This document shows, in pieces, positions 21,729-34,149 of a DNA stretch of 64,000 bases. Position numbers and translations under genes: made by a program. The notes under the pieces were generated by a model. It saw only the letters and a list, made by a program, of their open reading frames with translations. It was not told the DNA's origin and made no database searches. The stretch spans positions 7,624,479 to 7,688,478 of the forward strand of contig NC_068977.1 of NCBI RefSeq assembly GCF_016808095.1, in the 5' to 3' direction. This DNA comes from Vigna angularis. Taxonomy: Eukaryota > Streptophyta > Magnoliopsida > Fabales > Fabaceae. How positions within the stretch are numbered: the first letter of the stretch is position 1; each line of letters starts with the position of its first letter.

Positions 21729-24161
21729 TGTTAGACCTTGGAAAACCCACCTGTTTAATCTCATTAAATGCACCCCAAAACCCTGCTCAGATGCATTAAA
21801 AACGCACTCAAACTCCAGGTGTCAAGAATGAAAGATTCGAAAATTAGTAGTGGAGGACAGGTGTCTACAGGAGAGCACACGTCCATTTGGACGTGGGGCA
21901 GACAAAAATGATTTTCTGAAAACCCTGCCCACTCTCCTCTGCATGCACCCTCCTTCCAAAATTTGATCTTTCATTTTCCTCCTCCTTCTCTCTAGAAAAC
22001 CCTTCCTTCTCTCTACTGTAACTTACCTTTCTCTACTCCGATCACCGTTCAGGCACCGTGGAAGCATTCTCGGCGTATCAAGCTTCACTTTGAACCGAAC
22101 AGATCTAAGTTCTGAAACTAGTAAGTTTCCTTATGCCTATCTGTCCGTTTTTCTGATACATGCAAACCTAGCTTCGGTTGCATGCTGTTATCCTGTCTGA
22201 GTCTCTGTTGGTTTATTGGATGCTTGAAATTAGTTTAAAGAAGAGTGGAACGTAAGGGTAGAAGGGAACTCAGTCAGACGAAGAGTGTTTTAGTACGTTC
22301 GTTCACTTTAAGAGGTAAGGGAAACTTATTCAATTTAATTCGTATTGTTTGTATTGTGCTGTATGGACGTTCTGTGAGTTGTATGAAGCATCACTTTGTG
22401 ATATTTGATTTTTGGTATATGATAATGATTATGAGTTGATGTATGAGAAATATGAAAATGTACTATGATATGAGTATATGAAACTATATGCTGAGAAATG
22501 AGTTAAATGTAAATGAATTCTGAATATAAATCTCTCTATGATAATGTACGTTCGTCATTGAACGGTCCTTGACCGTTCGCTGTTGACAGTGAACTTCTTT
22601 GAAATTGAATTCTTTCATTTGGGAAGAATTCTAGTTGAGGACGAACGTCCTATTGTAATAGTGTTACGTTGAGCGTTCGGCCAAGTGTAGATGTCCTGAG
22701 TGTTATGTGAGGAATTGAGAATCTTGTAAACATATATCTGAATACTTAGTCATTCTTACACCCTATCTTCACCATCTCGTATTATATTTATTTCTATCAC
22801 GAGTTTAAATCAGTGATGGGTCTCGACCCAAAGCGTTCGTGATGAGTGGCGCTCGGTCTTATACCGAACGCTCGTACTCGTCTTTAATTATCAAACTTGT
22901 TGAAATAGCGTTCGTCCAAATTCAGTAAAATTCCTTTTACCGTGTTCAGTCATTGACTGGCATTAGGTTTCTGAAATTGAATTATTCTAAGTATGGTTCT
23001 CTAATCGTCTTGAGGTGTCTATATCCATTGGATCTGGCCTAGAACCTCTGTACTTAAATTATTCTTTGAGTATTGATCTGAACTTACGAGAGTCAGTTCA
23101 TTCAACTGATTCAAGTGGCAAATGACGTTCGTCATATATGGTGTGTTATGGTAGTCGATTTTATTCTATTCTGGAAGGGAAGATTTCTCGGACTCGTTCC
23201 TCACGTTCGTCCTCGTTATGAAGAGGGATGAACGTTCGGTATTTTATGCCCTTGGAACTGAAGATGAAAATGAAAATAAAGTGAAAGATTATAAAGGATT
23301 AATAGTATATGAGATGTTTAAACGGTTGTGGATTTTGAACGAGCGTTCCGGGGAGGAACGACTCATGTATTGAATATTGGAATTGGTAAAGTATGACTGT
23401 GGTTACACTAATGCTGGCAGTTCATCCTGATGTTCCGTGAGTACTCGTCCTCACGTAGAGGAGGGTAGGTCATGTGTGGAAACGGCAGGAGGTCCTAGTC
23501 CTTAGGGGTACTTTGGATAGGGCTAACCTCGGGTGGCAGCTGTTGAGTGTATCCCAGTTACTACATCACCCGGGTGCAAGAACGTCTGTAGCTACACAGA
23601 TTCATATAGTCCGGATAGTCAGTCTAGTATCAGGGTTTGATTGAATCTTATATTGAAATGTATTTGTTATATTTGAATGTGAGAAATGCATGTTATTACT
23701 TGAATTAAATCAAATAAGCTTACCCTGTGTTTTCATCGTGTTGTCCTGTATCTGTACGTTCGTCTTGTCTTTGCAATGATCATCCGTGTGGATGTAAGCA
23801 GATGGAGATGCGCTACTGGAAGAGGCGCTGGAAGAAGGAAATTTGGAGGAAGAGAATCACGTTGACGTGGAAGTAAAGGCCGAGCGGTAGTACGTTCGGT
23901 TCGCTGTATAGTTTAGCTAGTATAGTGTGTTGTTTTCGAACGACCACTTTCCCTTTTGCTTGATATAACCGTTCGGTATTTTGCTTTGTAAACCGTTCGG
24001 TCAGTTATGCTTGTATTGTACATCTCTAATGTTTGTACCTCGTTTTGTAAGATCGTTCGGCCATGAGCATACGTTCGACTTTAGTGTAAGACTGAACCGA
24101 TATGTTAATTAATATGATTATTCTATTGTATGGTTTATTACTGTATTTATGGAATGTTACA
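21729..24161 (+). mobile_element. Solo LTR, copy C of the family
   Basis: 2433 bp from TGTTAGACC to GGAATGTTACA, flanked by the direct repeat ATAAG (21724-21728 and 24162-24166). Inverted-repeat halves: 22313-22345 (GGTAAGGGAAACTTATTC) and 23701-23728 (CAAATAAGCTTACCCTG). GTTCGTCC words are sparse here (22545-22950 and 23120-23220), so the minisatellite has decayed or not expanded. The shared block is at 23415-23630 and the last-exon-like frame at 23802-23890. Confidence 0.9.
23802..23890 (+). other. Conserved acidic last-exon-like frame, copy C
   Basis: After acceptor-like GATGTAAGCAG and two phase nucleotides: GDALLEEALEEGNLEEENHV, then DVEVKAER and TAG. The open frame before the donor (22244-22312) reads on into it in phase if spliced but has no ATG. 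Confidence 0.5.
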
Positions 24162-24166
24162 ATAAG

Positions 24167-25619
24167 TCATTTAAAATTTTAAAATTAAAGAATCTCTATA
24201 CATCTACAATTAACTACGGTTCCATTAAATAATTTATATTTCTAAAATCAACATTACTTGAGGTGTTCACTGATAAAATTAATTTATAATAAATAAATAA
24301 AATCTATATATTTAAAATGTGTCATTTTATTGTAAACTCAACCCGTCATTATTAGATTAGTTTTTATTTATCAAACTATTTAGATTTGAATATTTAAATT
24401 TATTTTAAAATGTTTTATAAAAGTGTTTTTTAACACCAAACATTGAATCAGAGTTAAATATGGTAGAAATACATTGCTGCACTTTTATAAACTTTTTATT
24501 TTATTTGTTTTAGATTTTACATTCAGATATTAAAAATAAGTTTTAAATTGTATAATTCAAAAACTAACTTTTAAATTATATAATTTGAAATTTTTTTCTT
24601 TAAAAGAATTTCTGAATTGCATAATTTAAAAGATAAAAAATAATTTTAAGTTAATTCAAAAATTATTTTTGACTTCTGAATTTCACAGCACAATCCAAAA
24701 AATTACATTATACTATTCAAAAAGACAAAATAGGATAAAAAAATTTAGATGCCGAAAGAAAATTATAGGTGCAAGAAGAAACTGCCAGTACATTTTCTTC
24801 AGTTTTGTAATTTTTCTTTTTGGGCCTTGAGCTCTTGATTAGTTTTGAGTGCAGTCTGTTTGCCCTTTATCTAATATTTTATTTTCGTAATATATATATA
24901 TATATATATATAATATTTTTAATAAAATCTTAGGGCATCAATTGGATAATGGATTCAAAAATTAAATATGCTACGTAACTTGTGTATAAACAAGTTTAAA
25001 GTTAGTGTAGTTCAAACGTTTTAAAATAAATTAAACCAAACAAATTGAGTTGGTTTTGGTTTATTTAAGTTTGCCACTTATCAAAACACATAAATCCTTG
25101 AAAATTTCTCCCATAATACTTTTATTAGTATTAAGTTTGTAACTAAGATTTCATAACTTACTAGGTATTAAGTTCGTAATTAACTTTTATAACTGAAAAA
25201 CTTTTAGATAATACTCCGCTAAACTTGAGTTAAAGGTTTTCTTTTGTTTATAGACAAATATGATAAAATTTTAAAATTACGTTTATAGGCAAGTCGTGCA
25301 GTCCTCACATGAATCAAATGAAGAAGTCATGCAGGAATGTACAACTTCCGGTTAGGATAATTTTAAAAGATGAAGTCATACACTCTCCAAACATTTTTTG
25401 ACATTTCTAATCAATTACATAATGTTGAAATCATTAGAGATGCACGACTTCAGTGTAATTAATTACAATAATGTTATAATTGATATTGTAATCGATTACG
25501 AGTGAAAAAATGGCTATAACAGAGTTTATGTAGTTGTTGATAATGTGATTTTTCATATGTGGTTTGTACCCTATTAATATGCTTATTAATTTATAAAAGT
25601 CAGTACAATAACCTAATAA
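24167..25619. other. AT-rich intergenic DNA
   Basis: No gene recognised. A (TA)n tract lies at 24890-24913. Confidence 0.5.
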
Positions 25620-25628
25620 TAAAAGAAA

Positions 25629-25961
25629 GGGTGTTGTTCCCTCCACCACCCCAAGTGCTCCTGTACCTCCTCACTATTTTCTTTTATTCAAAAAATATTC
25701 TACATATCCCCACTATTTTCTTTTATTCCAAAAATACCGTACATTTTCCCACTATATTCAACAATCTTTCTTTCTCTCTCCACATTAATGGAGCATTTAG
25801 ATGGCTCAGATTTAAACTTGTGATATATTATTGCAAAATTTTATTTACACTTTCCTTTAAATAAGTTTGATTCAATCTTATTTTCATTGTTCAATATATT
25901 TTTTTTCTTCAAATTACTTAATAAATGGTAAAATTTTGTTCTAAATTTCTAGAAAAATGTT

Positions 25962-25998
<37 letters not shown>

Positions 25999-26541
25999 TT
26001 TATTTTTACATTTAATATCTATAATTTTTAACATTATATTATGTTTTAACTTACCGACATGTTTGACTCAAATAACTTGAATAAAGTATTTAATTTATTA
26101 GATAAATAATATAAAAATATTATTAAATACTTAAAATATAAAAGAAAAATTATTTTTTAAAGATTTGGAATTTATTTAGTTCTTTCGTCATTATAAAGTT
26201 AGTATATAATAGTAATAATAATATATTATTTACTATTAATATTATTATGTTCATTATTTTGTATTTGCATCTAACTTTTAAGTTTATAAAATGAAAGTGG
26301 TAGAAGCACTAATATTGAAGTTTCCTCTGAATTTTGTATTTTGCAATATATCACAAGTTTAAATCTAAGACATATGAATGCTCCATTAATGCAGAAAGAG
26401 AAAGATTGTTGAGGATAGTGGGGAGGTGTAGGATATTTTTGGAATAAAAGAAAATAGTGGGGAGGTGTAGAGTATTTTTGGAATAAAAGAAAATACTGGG
26501 GAGGTGCAGAAGCACTTGGGGTGGTGGAGGGAGCAACACCC
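25629..26541. mobile_element. MULE-type MITE with long terminal inverted repeats
   Basis: 913 bp. Ends GGGTGTTGTTCCCTCCACCACC and its inverted partner GGTGGTGGAGGGAGCAACACCC agree at nearly every base, and similarity between the arms continues for about 200 bp (25629-25840 and 26340-26541). Perfect 9-bp target duplication TAAAAGAAA at 25620-25628 and 26542-26550, the length typical of Mutator-like elements. The arms contain repeated CACTATTTTCTTTTATTCCA units. The centre is AT-rich with a (TA)n(GT)n tract at 25961-25998. No transposase. Confidence 0.9.
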
Positions 26542-26599
26542 TAAAAGAAAAACATAATACAATTAAATTTTAGAGGGCCCTAATGGCCCAAAGTGATGA

Positions 26600-27221
26600 T
26601 GTAGATAATTCATCTTGTCTTCGAGATGTGCAACTCGAACATTAATGTTGTCAAATTTGTTCCCAACAAATGCCCAAAGATCACGAATCACATTCATTAT
26701 TTTTGTCAACATAATTGAAGAAATTATCAGGTTGGAGATCATGGGCAGTCATTATGAATTGACTGAGCATCATCTCGTTTATGAACCTATTGTCAATCAT
26801 TGTTTTTAACAAAACCAAATGAACATATAACTTCAGCCTTAATTTTGAAAGACCTTTTAACTGGTACATAAGGCTCATCATCAAAAGGAACTTCAAAGTG
26901 CTCCATAAATATGGTATTAAGTTGGGAATATAGTAGAGGAGCATTGTCCTGTAACGCCTTTTTTATTCGATGTCTGGTGAGATGAGCTCGGTTCATGTCC
27001 CTTGTAGTAGAAAGTGTTCACACCAAAAGTAGATATTCTTTTGTTGTTTGTGCAAGGTTAGTTGTATGAGGAACCAAAATGTGACATATAATATAGTGGA
27101 TTATTCTACTATCAACCTTCATCATCTCGACAAGTATTCTACCCGTATTGTTTGCATTCGAGTTACAAATCATTGTCCTAGCATCTAAAGTAAAGTAATT
27201 ATCTCTCCACTCATCAAACAT
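26600..27221 (-). pseudogene. Remnant of a plant transposon-protein ORF
   Basis: Three adjoining minus-strand frames together resemble a family common in plant repeats (putative plant transposon protein domain). In order: EWRDNYFTL and ILVEMMKVDSRIIHYIICHI with TTNLAQTTKEYLLLV (27221-27018), then NRAHLTRHRIKKALQDNAPL and HFEVPFDDEPYVPVKRSF (26996-26793), then a degenerate tail. Frames are separated by stops and shifts, so it is dead. No termini found. Confidence 0.6.
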
Positions 27222-27239
27222 ATTTCCTTCAAAAGAGAC

Positions 27240-28280
27240 TCATTGAGAAGGTATGTTTGTCAAAGAATAAAATAGTGATGGAGTTATTGTCATTTTGATT
27301 TTTTTTTACTTCAGTGTGAATTACTCCATCATAAAAAATATGCATGTTGTTGTAGAAGACTCAAACTAATTCTGGATAATAATGTTTTTTATGAGTGATA
27401 AAATTAACCAAACCAATATTTTTCAAATTTCATAATTCAATCAAATTTCACAAATAAATCATCACATCATCATACAAACATCAAATATAACATGTCTACC
27501 AATCCAAATCAAATAAACTAGTTTTTTCTATCTGACAGATGACCAAAGAGCTCTAAGGGTCCTAAAACAAATCCAAAAGCCAAGGAAGCTATATCTGCTC
27601 CTACGAATAAAAAAAACACAATCAAGATATACATGTTAGAACCACTGGTCACTAGAGACTTAAACTGAAAACTCAAAGGACGCATGTAAACTAAGCGGGG
27701 CATGCAAACTAAGCGGGTCTTACATGTAACCACTACAAGAAAAGACCAAGGAAAACAGTTAAAAACTCAACTTACTCAAACGAAGAAACTGATCTATCTA
27801 TATTGAAGAACTCGCCGCAAAAGATCAATCCTACCGTCTCGGTCCTTTAATCAGACGAGCAGGACAGAAGAACCATTAGAAAGAAGTTAAAAAACTTTAG
27901 AAAAATGGTTTCTAAAAAGATTGTGTGTTCTAAAATAATGAAACTCGTTTATAAAAAAACTGTTTATATTAAAATTATTTAATATTAAAATAATTGGGTT
28001 TTATTATTTTTTAAACTATTATAATTTATAAAATATCATTTTCTAAGTTTTTAAAAAATGGTTAAATGATTCTTTTATCATTAAAATGGTAAACTAGTAC
28101 TAAATTAGCTGTTCAGAAAAAAAAATCATCTTTAAATATATAAATAAATATAAATTGATTCTTGAACTTTATAAATATTAAATTAATCCTTAGAAAGCAT
28201 AGTTTAGTATCTAATTGATACTTAAAGTTTAATGATAAATATTGTTACAAAAGTTAAATTAAATTGAGAGCATATTCTAA
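27240..28280. other. AT-rich intergenic DNA
   Basis: No gene recognised. A CACTACAAGAAAA word, a typical CACTA terminus, occurs near 27731 without a visible partner. Confidence 0.45.
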
Positions 28281-28289
28281 TAGTTTAAT

Positions 28290-29722
28290 GGGTTAAATAT
28301 GTTTTTAGTCCCTAAACTATCAAGCGAATTTGTTTTTAGTCCCTCTTTCAAAATAAGTTACATTTTAGTCCTCTTCCTTAAGGAAACCTTAATTTTTTGT
28401 CCTCAAAAATTAACACCGTTAAAAACTAGCTGAGCTAGCTGACGGTGTAATGCCATTCTGACGTCACTCCTACCATGAGCCACCTCTGTCATTTCCCTCA
28501 TTGCTTCTACACCCACCCCGTGATTAATCACCTGCTTCAATTTTTATTCTGTTATTTTTAAACATTTTTTCTTAAAGCAAAAATATACATAATTCATCAT
28601 AACCACACATCCTATGCACCTGGAAAAACCCAAACGATCTGTACGCTTCGCCGGTTTCCTGCACAATCTGAGTTCTCTTTTCACAACCCAAATTGATTTC
28701 CCTTTTCACTACAGACCTCGTATCAAACTCAGTTTCTAACTTTAGTCAATTGAGTAAACAATCCTGACTCAAAAGATTCTCTAACATGTAGAAGTGTTGG
28801 ACAATCTACACCTTGAAGTTGAAAACCGAGGTCTTTGGTACTTGGTCAAAAGCACAACTTGCTGGAAGCTAAACAAATGGATGGTGAAACCAGCTGAACA
28901 TAAGAAGACAAATGAATTTTATAGTTAATATATGATATGAAAGAATCAAGCCCTTGTTACAGTAAAGAATCAAGCCCTTGTTGCCAGACACGTCCTTTCT
29001 TCTCTAATCTATCTTCAAATTTCAAACGGGTAAGTAAAACACCAAAATCTCTACCTTTCCCCAAATTTGTATCTTTATAGAATTAAGGATCAAGTATATA
29101 TGGAATTTCCAATTAAAAATTAAAACACCCTTTTGATATTTTATTCAATTTTCCTCAAAGCAGTGAGGAACATCTCACAGTAAAATGAATAAATGGGAAA
29201 AAACACAAGTACAAAATTAGCCAAAACATACATGATTAACTAGCCCGTGAGATCAACAGCTGAATGGCAATAATTGTCCATGACCAAAAACGTGTAAGTT
29301 AAAAACTCTGATTTTTTCCAAGCCTTTTTCCGGTTTCTCCTCTGCAACCAGGTAGAACAGAAAACTTGGTAAACGAAAGTTTAGAGAGAGAAAGAGAGAG
29401 AGTAAAACAGGAAAGGGAGGGCGTGGGGTTGACGACGGTAGCAAGAGAAGTCGAGGAGAAGTCGAGGAGGTAGATGGAGGTGGGGTGGGTCATGATGTAG
29501 AGGGTGGATCTGTGTCGTCACACGTGCCAAGAGTTAGGAAGGAAAACAGTGAACACACGTGGCACACCGTCAACCAACTCAGCTGGTTTTTAACCGTGTT
29601 AGTTTTTAAGGATAAAAAATTAAAGTTTCCTTAAGGTGGAGGACTAAAATGTACCTTACTTTGAAAGAGGAATTAAAAACAAATTCGCTTAATAGTTTAT
29701 GGACTAAAAACATATTTAACCC
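28290..29722. mobile_element. Non-autonomous MULE-like element
   Basis: 1433 bp. Ends GGGTTAAATATGTTTTTAGT and its inverted partner, with about 150 bp of matching arms (28290-28440 and 29570-29722). Flanks TAGTTTAAT (28281-28289) and TAGTTTAAA (29723-29731) are a 9-bp duplication with one mismatch. The interior shows no transposase. This terminus, as I recall, is common in legume genomes. Confidence 0.85.
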
Positions 29723-29731
29723 TAGTTTAAA

Positions 29732-30664
29732 ATAAAAATGGCTAACTAAAACTGAAATTTAAATATATAGAAAAATAAATATATTTTACTAAAAAAGTTA
29801 AGAAAAATAACTTATAAAAGTATTAATTGACTTTACATGTTTTTAGTTTGGATTGGCATTTGAAACCGTGTTTGGGTCATGTCGGTACAACACGTGACAG
29901 CACAACGTAGAATCTGCAACAAAATTATTAAAGTTGGAAAAGGAAACAAACAAAGTTGCATTCAAAATCCACTGCGAAATTACAAACCAAACAAAACACA
30001 AAGTGACAACTTTCATATATTAGTTTATTTAAAAAGGAAAAGAAAAAACAGCAAAAATAGTTATTAATTAATATACATTATGAGAAAAGGGAGCGTTTCC
30101 ATTTTCAATCGGACCACAGAAAACATCTAATATCACACACAAATACACACATATATATTCCAAACACATTTTAGTTTATTTTTCTATAAATTTTTTCTTT
30201 TATGAAAAATTATCATATGTTACACTCTATTATGACTTTGCATGGAAATAAATTGATATCATAAGTAATCTACATCCATCTTCTTTTACTATATGTCAAC
30301 TGGAGAAAAATATTAACACATGTGCTTTTACAATATGTCTGAATGGGAGAAAATATTAAAATATGAATTGTTATGATTTTTTTTTATTTAGTGAAATAAA
30401 AAAATAGTTGAATTTTAAAATTAAAAATTTAAATTTATCCTTATTATCTTCTCTTTAGTTATAATTTTGAAAAAAAAGATAGCTTCTTTCATGTTTTATT
30501 TCTCTCACAAAAGCACCAGAGGATCAATTTCATGCTTTTGTGATTATCTTAATAATTAACAAATATTTGTTTACATACCTTAATTTTGAATCTTTATGTT
30601 TTTTTAAACCATACTATAATTATTTATTGTGTATAAGTTCATATAATTATCTGTTTATTTAACT
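29732..30664. other. AT-rich intergenic DNA
   Basis: Nothing recognisable beyond low-complexity runs. Confidence 0.5.
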
Positions 30665-31785
30665 TACTAGTGCAGAAACAGTACATAATGTCACGCGTTC
30701 AACGTCCACCCACTGAATAGCCAACGTCTGGTGACATTTTTGTAAATAAATATAATAGTAGAACGTTTTATTTAAACCAGTGCGTCATTCTCTTTCTTCT
30801 TTCTTTTAAACCACCAATACTATGTTGAATTATGTAGGAGTTCGACGTAATATTTGTCAATCAGAAGCCAAAGAGTCACCCTTTTTAATTTCTTTTCTTT
30901 TTTCTTTTAAACAACAAATAATACGTTGAATTTTGTAAGGGCTTCGACTATTATTTGTGAGCCAGAAGCCAAAAAGAAGTAAGCCCTTTTTAATTCTTTT
31001 TTTCTTTTTTCTTTTAAATCACATATAATACGTCAAATTTTGTAAGAGCTTCGACGTATTATTTGTCGGTCAAAAGTTTCCCCTTTTTAATTTGAGTTGG
31101 GAGATTGAAAATTTCTTCACTTTATCTTAGCGCGCGAGACCGTCTTCTCTTCTCAAATTTTCTCGAACGAAGTTTGACGACCATCACATGTAATCTTTAT
31201 ACAAATGCATGTTAATTAACTACTTTATGTATAAATTTCGTTTGTTTTGACCGATTATTTTCGTGTTCTTGTCCTTCATAGGCGCATTTTGCTTTCTCTC
31301 TCACTAGTGGAAACACTTTATTCCGACGAACCCACATTTTGAAGGTTAGTTTTTGTTTTCATTTTCGTTTTGAAGAACTTATTTGTTGAACTTGTTTGTT
31401 GTTGTTTTTTGTTGAACTTGTTTGTTGTTGTTATTTGGTTGAACTTGTTTGTTGTTGTTATTTGATTGAACTTGTTCGTTATTGTTGTTTGTTGATGATA
31501 CTATACTACACATTCATAGTTCATGCTTTATAAAATATTAAAAATTGAAATTTGTTGTTTTTCTGCTTTTCAGATCTTGTAGAGTTGTAAAAAAAAATTA
31601 CAATTAATTAAAAAAAACAAAAAAGTTGTTTAATGTCGAATATGAACAAAATTCGATGTCAATTTGATTAACGTCGAATTTTTTAAATTCGATGTCAATT
31701 TAACGTCTCCTGATACGACGTCGACCTCGAATTCGACGTGAAAAGCCAAAACACAACGACGTTATACGATATCTTTGTACTAGTA
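30665..31785. mobile_element. CACTA-like non-autonomous element
   Basis: Ends (T)ACTAGTGCAGAAACA and, inverted, (T)ACTAGTACAAAGATA, which differ by transitions from the usual CACTA terminus. Flanked by a 3-bp repeat ACT (30662-30664 and 31786-31788). Subterminal regions are full of ACGTC and TTCGAC words in both orientations (30690-31070 and 31630-31765), as in CACTA elements. Three tandem ~100-bp units lie at 30800-31090. No transposase seen. Confidence 0.65.
30800..31090 (+). repeat. Three tandem ~100-bp units
   Basis: Units begin TTCTTTTAAA at about 30801, 30902 and 31009. Each carries AATACGTTGAATTTTGTAAG and GCTTCGACGTATTATTTGT, two halves that are partly complementary, so each unit could fold. 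Confidence 0.7.
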
Positions 31786-31984
31786 ACTTTTCCAAGAAAT
31801 AAAAGTTAGAAAAAATTCATCATATCAATTTACCTATCATTTGCTTCATATGAATAAATAAACAAGTACAAATTATATAATCTTAAATTTTTAACTAAAG
31901 AATTAATTTGATATCTATACCTATCCAACTGTAAACAAATAAATTTTATATGAATTTTAGGTAAACTTATATACTCTCTACTAG

Positions 31985-34140
31985 TGATAAGAATTTAGAA
32001 AGTAAAGTATTAGAATTGATAGATATTTTAAAATAACGAGATCAAGTATTTTAAACTTAAAATAATTCAATAATATAAATAGAATTTTATAATCTCGTCT
32101 AATTATTTAAAACACTAATATTTTTTCTCGAATTCTTTCTCTGAGTTTCATTTTTCTTCTCTCTAAGATTTCTTACTTCCCGATTATATGTTTGACAATC
32201 AGGAAGCTTTTAGGAAATCACAACAGTGTAATCTCCATTATCAATCAAATTTCATTCTAGAGCAAGTAAGGTTTGACTTCTTTTTCCCTTTCGCTCTTAC
32301 TAGTCTAAGACCGTGCTTAAAAATTTCTTCGCATGTGTCATTTGTGTTCTTTTCCTAGTTCTTTGTTAATCTGAGGTCCTAAGGACTTACTCCGATCACA
32401 ATTCGGTGATTTGTAAGCGTTACTAGAGTTTCTTGTGCTTGAAGCAACGATTGTGTGTGTCTAGAGCTCAGTAGTGTTTCTATTAAGGTAAGGGAAGTTA
32501 GTGACCTTTTTTTATGTTCTTTTAATTGATGATTTCAGTTAGGTTATGTTGAATTTGCTTAAATGTGGAAATTTGTATCTGTCTTAGTATAAATTGTGAT
32601 TTGAATGGTTTTAGATACTTAATTGATGTTTGGTATTGTAATGGATGTGTTAAATTGTAATGAATCTATTTGAAGTTGATCTTAATTATGAATTAGCTGT
32701 GATTGTGAAGTTAGTGATGCTATTTGATTGAGATGTTGGGAATAAAAGGGTTAAGCATGGTTGTAAGTCAATTTTTGGTCTAAAACGAGGGTCTTAATAG
32801 GTGAATTTTAAAAGTAACGGTCTAATTGGAGATATGGTAATTTAGGAAATGATATGTAGCTGTTGAAACTTGTTTGGATGGTGAATTAACAGAAAATTGG
32901 TCTAAAAGCGGATGAAAGATAATGGGATGTGTTTAGAACGAATTTTGGTGCATTCTAGAGGTGTTGGATAGTAAGATTTTGTTTTGGATGGTTTAAGTCA
33001 AAGTGGAATGTTTGGGCATTGTTCTTGAGTCATTTAGGACTCGTTCAGTCTCCTTAAGTTGCTACATTGTGCATTAGAAAAGGTAGGAATGGATTAAGGT
33101 CTATGAGATAAAGTTTTAGTTGCAATGAATGGGATTTTTTTGATATTTTGAGTTTAAACTTAGTTTGGGATGGGTTATATACTCTAGGATAGGTCATTGG
33201 TAGCTTAGAACACAAAATGGAAGTAGTAGAAGTTGACAAGAGTACCAAAGATAGGTTATGCTAGGTTGAAGGGTGCAAATTTTGTAGAATTATACAGTGG
33301 AGCTAGGTGAGCAGAGAGCTCGTTGGGTGAGTACATGAGAGTTCTGGCAGTGAGTTTTAGTGGCTAGGCGAACCAACTCGCTAGGCTTATCGAGCTCACT
33401 GTTTTGGTTCTTGTTAAGTGAGTGACGACTTCTCGCGGAACAAGTTTTTTTTTGGAGGGGAAGGGTTGGTAGTAAGTTTCAGGGGCTGGGCAAACTCCCT
33501 TACTAGACTGAAGAAGACATTTGTTTGGGCTCTCATTAGGCGAGTGGGTTGTGCTCGTTCGGCGAGTTTATGCTTGCTGGATGCCATGTATTAGCCGTAG
33601 GGCGAGTGAGTTTAAGTTTTTTTTTCTATACTTAGTGTTGAGATGGTAGTATGTTACATTTTAATGTTCAGTGATGCAATCTGAAATGATTTGATGGTAT
33701 GGAAAATGTGATTAAACTCATGAAAGGTTTGTAAAGAATTTCTAGGGTGAAATTCTTAGTGATGGTTTTAAGTAAGTGATGTATTAATGTAGAGACTCAA
33801 TTTTGAAAATTATCTTGACACTCTAATAATCGCGTCATCTCAAATAGAGAAGGCGACTATGTGGTGAGGAGTAGCATAAGATCATAGTTTATTGTCTATT
33901 GTTCTTTGTCCATAGGTAGTACACAGATTAACCTTGTATGGTAGCTTGAGGGACAACTATTTCACCACTATAAGTGCAAAACTTGTCACAGTCCGACATC
34001 ATTACATTTATCCGGATGATTCTATCTTGGTCAATGACATGATTAGGATGAATGATTTTGACTCTAATGAAATGTATAATGAAATCTTATTGTGCAATAA
34101 TGTTTTATTCATTTTATCATTAGCTTACAAGGATTACTAC
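31985..34140 (+). mobile_element. LTR-like family copy E, diverged and truncated
   Basis: It shares with copy D the AT-rich opening (AGTATTAGAAT, ATAACGAGATCAAGTATTTT), a CT-rich leader at 32120-32170, and donor-like AAGGTAAGGGAAGTTAGTGA at 32485-32504. The partner half TAGCTTACAAGGATT is at 34121-34135. Words of the type GGCTAGGCGAAC and CTCGTTCGGCGAG scatter over 33300-33610. A block matching the other copies is at 33830-34030. A copia fragment interrupts or replaces its right end, and no target duplication was found. Confidence 0.6.
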
Positions 34141-34149
34141 TTATAAGTA

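Noticed and set aside
27731..27745. CACTACAAGAAAA, a typical CACTA terminus
   Set aside because: No inverted partner or 3-bp duplication was found nearby, so no element could be defined.
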